The notes beneath the pieces are model-generated. The model was not told the origin of the DNA, searched no databases, and saw only the letters and a list, made by a program, of their open reading frames with translations. DNA of 52,370 nt, from assembly GCA_019931245.1 (NCBI GenBank), contig JAINDL010000016.1:1-52370 (forward strand), written 5' to 3'. Position numbers and translations under genes: made by a program. Below, in pieces: positions 49,655 to 52,370 of this stretch (position 1 is its first letter; each line of letters opens with the position of its first letter). The stretch comes from Bryobacteraceae bacterium CoA2 C42. Its GTDB lineage: Bacteria > Acidobacteriota > Terriglobia > Bryobacterales > Bryobacteraceae.

Positions 49655-50773
49655 ATGTTTACCCGCCGCCATCTTCTTGCTCTCGCCGCCACGCCCTTGC
49701 TGGGTCAGGACGAGTCCGGTTTCCACGCTCTTTTCGATGGGCGCACGCTTCAGGGCTGGGAGGTCAAAGAAGGCCCCGAGTCCGCCTTCGCCGTTGAGGA
49801 GGGAGCCATTCTCGTCACCGAGGCGGCCAACTCGCCCACGTGGCTGGCCACCACGAAGACCTACGAGAACTTCGATCTCCGGCTCGAGTTCTTCGTCAAA
49901 GGCTGGATCGACTCCGGCATCTATCTACGGGCGCCCGAGCACGGTCCGGCCATCGACTGCGGCCTGTGCATCAAGATCTTCCACAAGGAAGAGAACCCGC
50001 CGAAGCCGGAGTCGATGGGTTCGGTATTTCCGCACGTGGCCCCGCGTCTCGTCAACGTGAAGAGCAAAGGGGAGTGGAACTCGATGCGGATTCTACTCGA
50101 AGGCTCCCGCCTGCAGGTCTGGACGAATGGCGCCATGGTGCAGGACCTGAACCTCAGCGAGCACCCCGATCTGCGCTACCGGTTGACGTCGGGCCGCATC
50201 GGCCTGCAGTCGCTCAGCTACCCGATCCGCTTTCGCAACCTCCGCGTCAAAGAACTGCCCGGCGCGATCGCGTGGCAGTCGCTCTACAGCGAACCGGCCG
50301 ATTTTCAAAAAAACTGGTTCGTCGAAGAGGGCAAGGCGAAATGGATGCCGCTCGGGCCGATCTTTCGCACCGATTACAACGGCCATCTGGCGACGAAGGT
50401 CAAATACAAGGACTTTGTCCTCGAGACTTACGTCCGGGCGCGCAAACATTCAAACGGCGGTATCTTCTTCCGCTCGGAGGGTTCGGGGCAGAAGCCGCAC
50501 TACGAGATCCAGATCCACGACGTCGAGGGGGCAGTGTATCCGACCGGATCGCTCTATGGTATTCAGAGGGCGAAGTATCCGCGGCTTGTGCCCGAGCAGT
50601 GGTTTCTGTTTCAGTTGTTTGTGAAGGGGCCGCACTGCGTCATCCGGATTAACGGAGAGAACGTGGTGGACTACCCGAAACTGGATCGGCTGGAGGCGGG
50701 CCATGTCCTGCTGCAGGCCCATCAAAGCGCCAGTTGGATTGAGTACAAGCAGCTTCGCATCCGGGAGATTTAG
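49655..50773 (+). CDS. Secreted tandem DUF1080 protein
   Basis: The 372-residue product starts with a twin-arginine-like leader (MFTRRHLLALAATPLLG) and holds two DUF1080 domains in series. The first (about 25-210) has FHALFDGRTLQGWEVKEG, YENFDLRLEFFVKGWIDSGI and YLRAPEHGP. The second (about 215-372) lacks a leading DG-x-x-LDGW motif but keeps YKDFVLETYVRARKHSNGGI, FFRSEGSG and HYEIQIHD. The family is tied to keto-glycoside cleavage. Duplication may give a binding plus a catalytic half. I chose ATG 49655 because the leader begins there and ATG 49643 abuts the hairpin. The earlier codon remains possible. kbl follows 3 nt later. Confidence 0.82.
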   Translation: MFTRRHLLALAATPLLGQDESGFHALFDGRTLQGWEVKEGPESAFAVEEGAILVTEAANSPTWLATTKTYENFDLRLEFFVKGWIDSGIYLRAPEHGPAIDCGLCIKIFHKEENPPKPESMGSVFPHVAPRLVNVKSKGEWNSMRILLEGSRLQVWTNGAMVQDLNLSEHPDLRYRLTSGRIGLQSLSYPIRFRNLRVKELPGAIAWQSLYSEPADFQKNWFVEEGKAKWMPLGPIFRTDYNGHLATKVKYKDFVLETYVRARKHSNGGIFFRSEGSGQKPHYEIQIHDVEGAVYPTGSLYGIQRAKYPRLVPEQWFLFQLFVKGPHCVIRINGENVVDYPKLDRLEAGHVLLQAHQSASWIEYKQLRIREI

Positions 50774-50776
50774 TCC

Positions 50777-51970
50777 ATGTCCCAGCCCGCTCCGTTAGCC
50801 TATCTCCGCGCGCAACTCGACGAGATTCGCGCGGCGGGATCCTTTCAGCGCCTGCGGGAGTTGGAGGGTCCCTGCCAACCCATCAGCCGGTATGACGGGC
50901 GGGAGGTGATCAATCTCGCCTCGAACAACTACCTCGGATTGGCGAATCATCCCAAGCTGAAGGAGGCGGCGATCGCGGCCACGCGGGAGTTCGGGGTGGG
51001 CTCTGGGGCGGTACGGACCATCTCCGGCACCATGGCCATGCATACGGAACTCGAGCGGCGCATTGCCGCGTTCAAGAACGTGGAGGCGTGCGTGGTCTTC
51101 CAGTCCGGCTTCACGGCGAACGCGGGTACGGTGTCGGCGGTCTTGGGTAAGGACGACCACATCATCTCGGATGAGTTGAACCACGCGAGCATTATTGACG
51201 GCTGCCGGCTGTCGCGGGCAAAGATTCACGTCTTTCGCCACGCCGATGCCGCCGACGCGGAGGCGAAACTGGCGGCGCTCGACGGCGTTCCCGGCCGCAA
51301 GCTGCTGATCACCGACGGGGTGTTTTCGATGGATGGCGACATCGGCCCGCTACCGGCGCTGGTGGAGTTGGCCGGTCGCTATGGCGCCATCATGATGGTG
51401 GATGATGCCCACGCCTCCGGCGTGCTGGGGCGCAACGGCCGCGGGACGGTGGACCACTTCGGGCTGCATGGCCGCGTGGACATTCAGGTGGGCACGTTGT
51501 CGAAGTCGATCGGGGTGCTCGGTGGTTACGTCTGCGGGAGCCGGGACCTCATTGACTACCTGCACCATCGCGCGCGGCCGTTCTTGTTTTCCACCTCCCA
51601 TCCGCCGGCCGTTACAGCGGCGTGCCTGGCGGCGTTCGACCTGCTCGAGCAGGAGCCGGAGCGGATTGCGGCGCTCTGGGAGAATACGCGCTACTTTCAG
51701 GCGGCACTGAACCGGTTGGGATTCCATACCGGTCGCACGGAAACGCCGATTACGCCGATTCTGGTCGGCGACGCCCGGACGGCGCACGCGTTTTCGGCGG
51801 CGCTGTTTGAGAACGGGCTACTGGCGACGGGCATCGGGTTTCCGACCGTGCCCGAGGGCAAGGCGCGCATCCGGACGATTGTTACGGCGACCCACACGCG
51901 GGCACACCTGGACCGCGCTCTCGAAATTCTCGCGCGGACGGGAAGGTCGATGGACCTGCTAAGGCCTTAG
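50777..51970 (+). CDS. kbl: Glycine C-acetyltransferase (2-amino-3-ketobutyrate CoA ligase)
   Basis: This PLP enzyme converts 2-amino-3-ketobutyrate and CoA into glycine and acetyl-CoA in threonine breakdown. The 397-residue product has the alpha-oxoamine synthase signatures NLASNNYLGLANHPKLKEAA, GSGAVRTISGTMAMHTELER, DELNHASIIDGCRLS, MMVDDAHASGVLG with the cofactor Asp, and the lysine K243 in GTLSKSIGVLGGYVCG. The sequence FVKPTS-like region differs from BioF, which makes kbl the better call, although BioF or a related synthase is possible. Threonine dehydrogenase is not in the window. It lies close behind the DUF1080 gene. Confidence 0.88.
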   Translation: MSQPAPLAYLRAQLDEIRAAGSFQRLRELEGPCQPISRYDGREVINLASNNYLGLANHPKLKEAAIAATREFGVGSGAVRTISGTMAMHTELERRIAAFKNVEACVVFQSGFTANAGTVSAVLGKDDHIISDELNHASIIDGCRLSRAKIHVFRHADAADAEAKLAALDGVPGRKLLITDGVFSMDGDIGPLPALVELAGRYGAIMMVDDAHASGVLGRNGRGTVDHFGLHGRVDIQVGTLSKSIGVLGGYVCGSRDLIDYLHHRARPFLFSTSHPPAVTAACLAAFDLLEQEPERIAALWENTRYFQAALNRLGFHTGRTETPITPILVGDARTAHAFSAALFENGLLATGIGFPTVPEGKARIRTIVTATHTRAHLDRALEILARTGRSMDLLRP

Positions 51971-52027
51971 CCCCAAATTCGTCCGCGTCGCCTAAAGCTT
52001 TTTTCCGTTTCGTCCGATATCCAGCCC

Positions 52028-52370
52028 ATGGTTCAGGATTATCTCCGGCCTCGGCTCGAGGTGCTGCGCAACAATCAGAACCCGGATGGCGGCTGGGCGT
52101 ATTTCCCCGGGAAAAGCTCCTGGCTGGAGCCGACGGCGTATGCGCTGCTGGCCCTGCACCGGGAGGCGGAATCGGAGGCGTGGCAGAAGGGTTGGCGTCT
52201 GCTGCGCTCGTGGCAGCGTCCGGATGGGTCCTGGCAGGCGAATGGGCAGGTCGCCGAGCCGCACTGGTCCACGGCGCTGGCCGTGACGCTGCACTGTTCG
52301 CAGCAGGTTTATGACGACTCGTTTCAACGGGGCGTGGCATGGCTGTTGGCCTGTTCCGGCGCCGAGTCGA
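52028..52370 (+). CDS. Squalene-cyclase/prenyltransferase-like toroid protein (partial, runs off window)
   Basis: The first 114 codons encode MVQDYLRPRLEVLRNNQNPD followed by GGWAYFPGKSSWLEPTAYAL, LRSWQRPDGSWQANGQVAEP and HWSTALAVTLHC. The QNPDGGWAY and QRPDGSWQ repeats with an intervening EPTAYALLAL helix are typical of terpenoid-cyclase-like alpha/alpha toroids. No signal peptide is evident. The 3' end lies beyond the window, so length and other domains are unknown. It shares the toroid type with the ankyrin protein at 41-43 kb. Confidence 0.75.
   Translation, partial: MVQDYLRPRLEVLRNNQNPDGGWAYFPGKSSWLEPTAYALLALHREAESEAWQKGWRLLRSWQRPDGSWQANGQVAEPHWSTALAVTLHCSQQVYDDSFQRGVAWLLACSGAES

Noticed and set aside
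1-52370. CRISPR arrays, tRNA or rRNA genes, prophage or transposase genes
   Set aside because: No regular spaced repeats, no tRNA-like cloverleaf motif and no integrase or transposase signature were found. Short structured RNAs could still be missed by eye.

Overview
The window looks like chromosomal DNA of an Acidobacteriota member near the Bryobacteraceae/Solibacter group. This is inferred from gene content, not from a marker gene. The evidence is high G+C, two Oar-type TonB-dependent receptors (one with an N-terminal carboxypeptidase-regulatory-like domain), a DUF1549/DUF1553 plus DUF1501 pair, secreted Gfo/Idh and DUF1080 proteins, a WPQWRG-type PQQ-propeller protein, a sulfatase and many short secreted proteins. 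I see no phage, insertion sequence, CRISPR, rRNA or tRNA.

Layout. 0-3.9 kb: a 5'-truncated receptor fragment at the left edge, a strong hairpin, then a coupled Gfo/Idh oxidoreductase-DUF1080 pair that fits 3-keto-glycoside chemistry. 3.9-10.8 kb: alaS-ypdA-glycosyltransferase-prepilin peptidase joined by 4-nt overlaps, then uppS-cdsA. 11-12.6 kb: glnA with a structured leader, ended by a perfect 19-bp hairpin shared with a convergent gene for a POTRA-only protein. 13.9-18.3 kb: lpdA-lipB-E2 acyltransferase plus a secreted unknown, i.e. E2/E3 components and a lipoylation enzyme. 18.3-20.7 kb: two minus-strand secreted proteins. 20.7-25 kb: a PIG-L/ThuA-like multidomain protein, a 38-residue membrane microprotein and a sodium:solute symporter. 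25-29.9 kb: glgC (minus), a YjbR-like protein with an internal triplication, a second Gfo/Idh enzyme, an SRPBCC protein and a secreted carboxypeptidase-regulatory-like protein (minus). 29.9-35.9 kb: gyrA, a lone larE overlapping an enolase-superfamily gene, and a secreted glycosidase-like barrel. 35.9-36.5 kb: a ParD/ParE-type toxin-antitoxin pair. 36.5-41.1 kb: DUF1549/1553, DUF1501 and DinB genes. 41.1-45.6 kb: an ankyrin-CxxCH-toroid protein (minus), a sulfatase, a Dabb protein and a TPR protein (minus). 45.7-52.4 kb: a full-length receptor, a Spy/CpxP-like protein, a tandem DUF1080 protein, kbl and the start of a second toroid protein.

Two window-wide patterns stand out. First, several genes without a Shine-Dalgarno sequence have a TANNNT-like hexamer (or CACACT) exactly 6-7 nt before the ATG: larE, lpdA, the PQQ gene, the carboxypeptidase-regulatory-like gene, parD, the TPR gene, the large receptor and perhaps the sulfatase. 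That spacing would put the transcription start at the start codon, i.e. leaderless mRNA. Second, coding strands at about 3-11 kb favour G at third codon positions, whereas those at about 16-39 kb favour C, a compositional switch within one window.

Most individual genes are ordinary family members. The least ordinary are the ankyrin/haem-motif/toroid protein, the symporter-coupled microprotein, the solitary larE fused by overlap to an enolase gene, the POTRA-only protein and the shared promoter layout.
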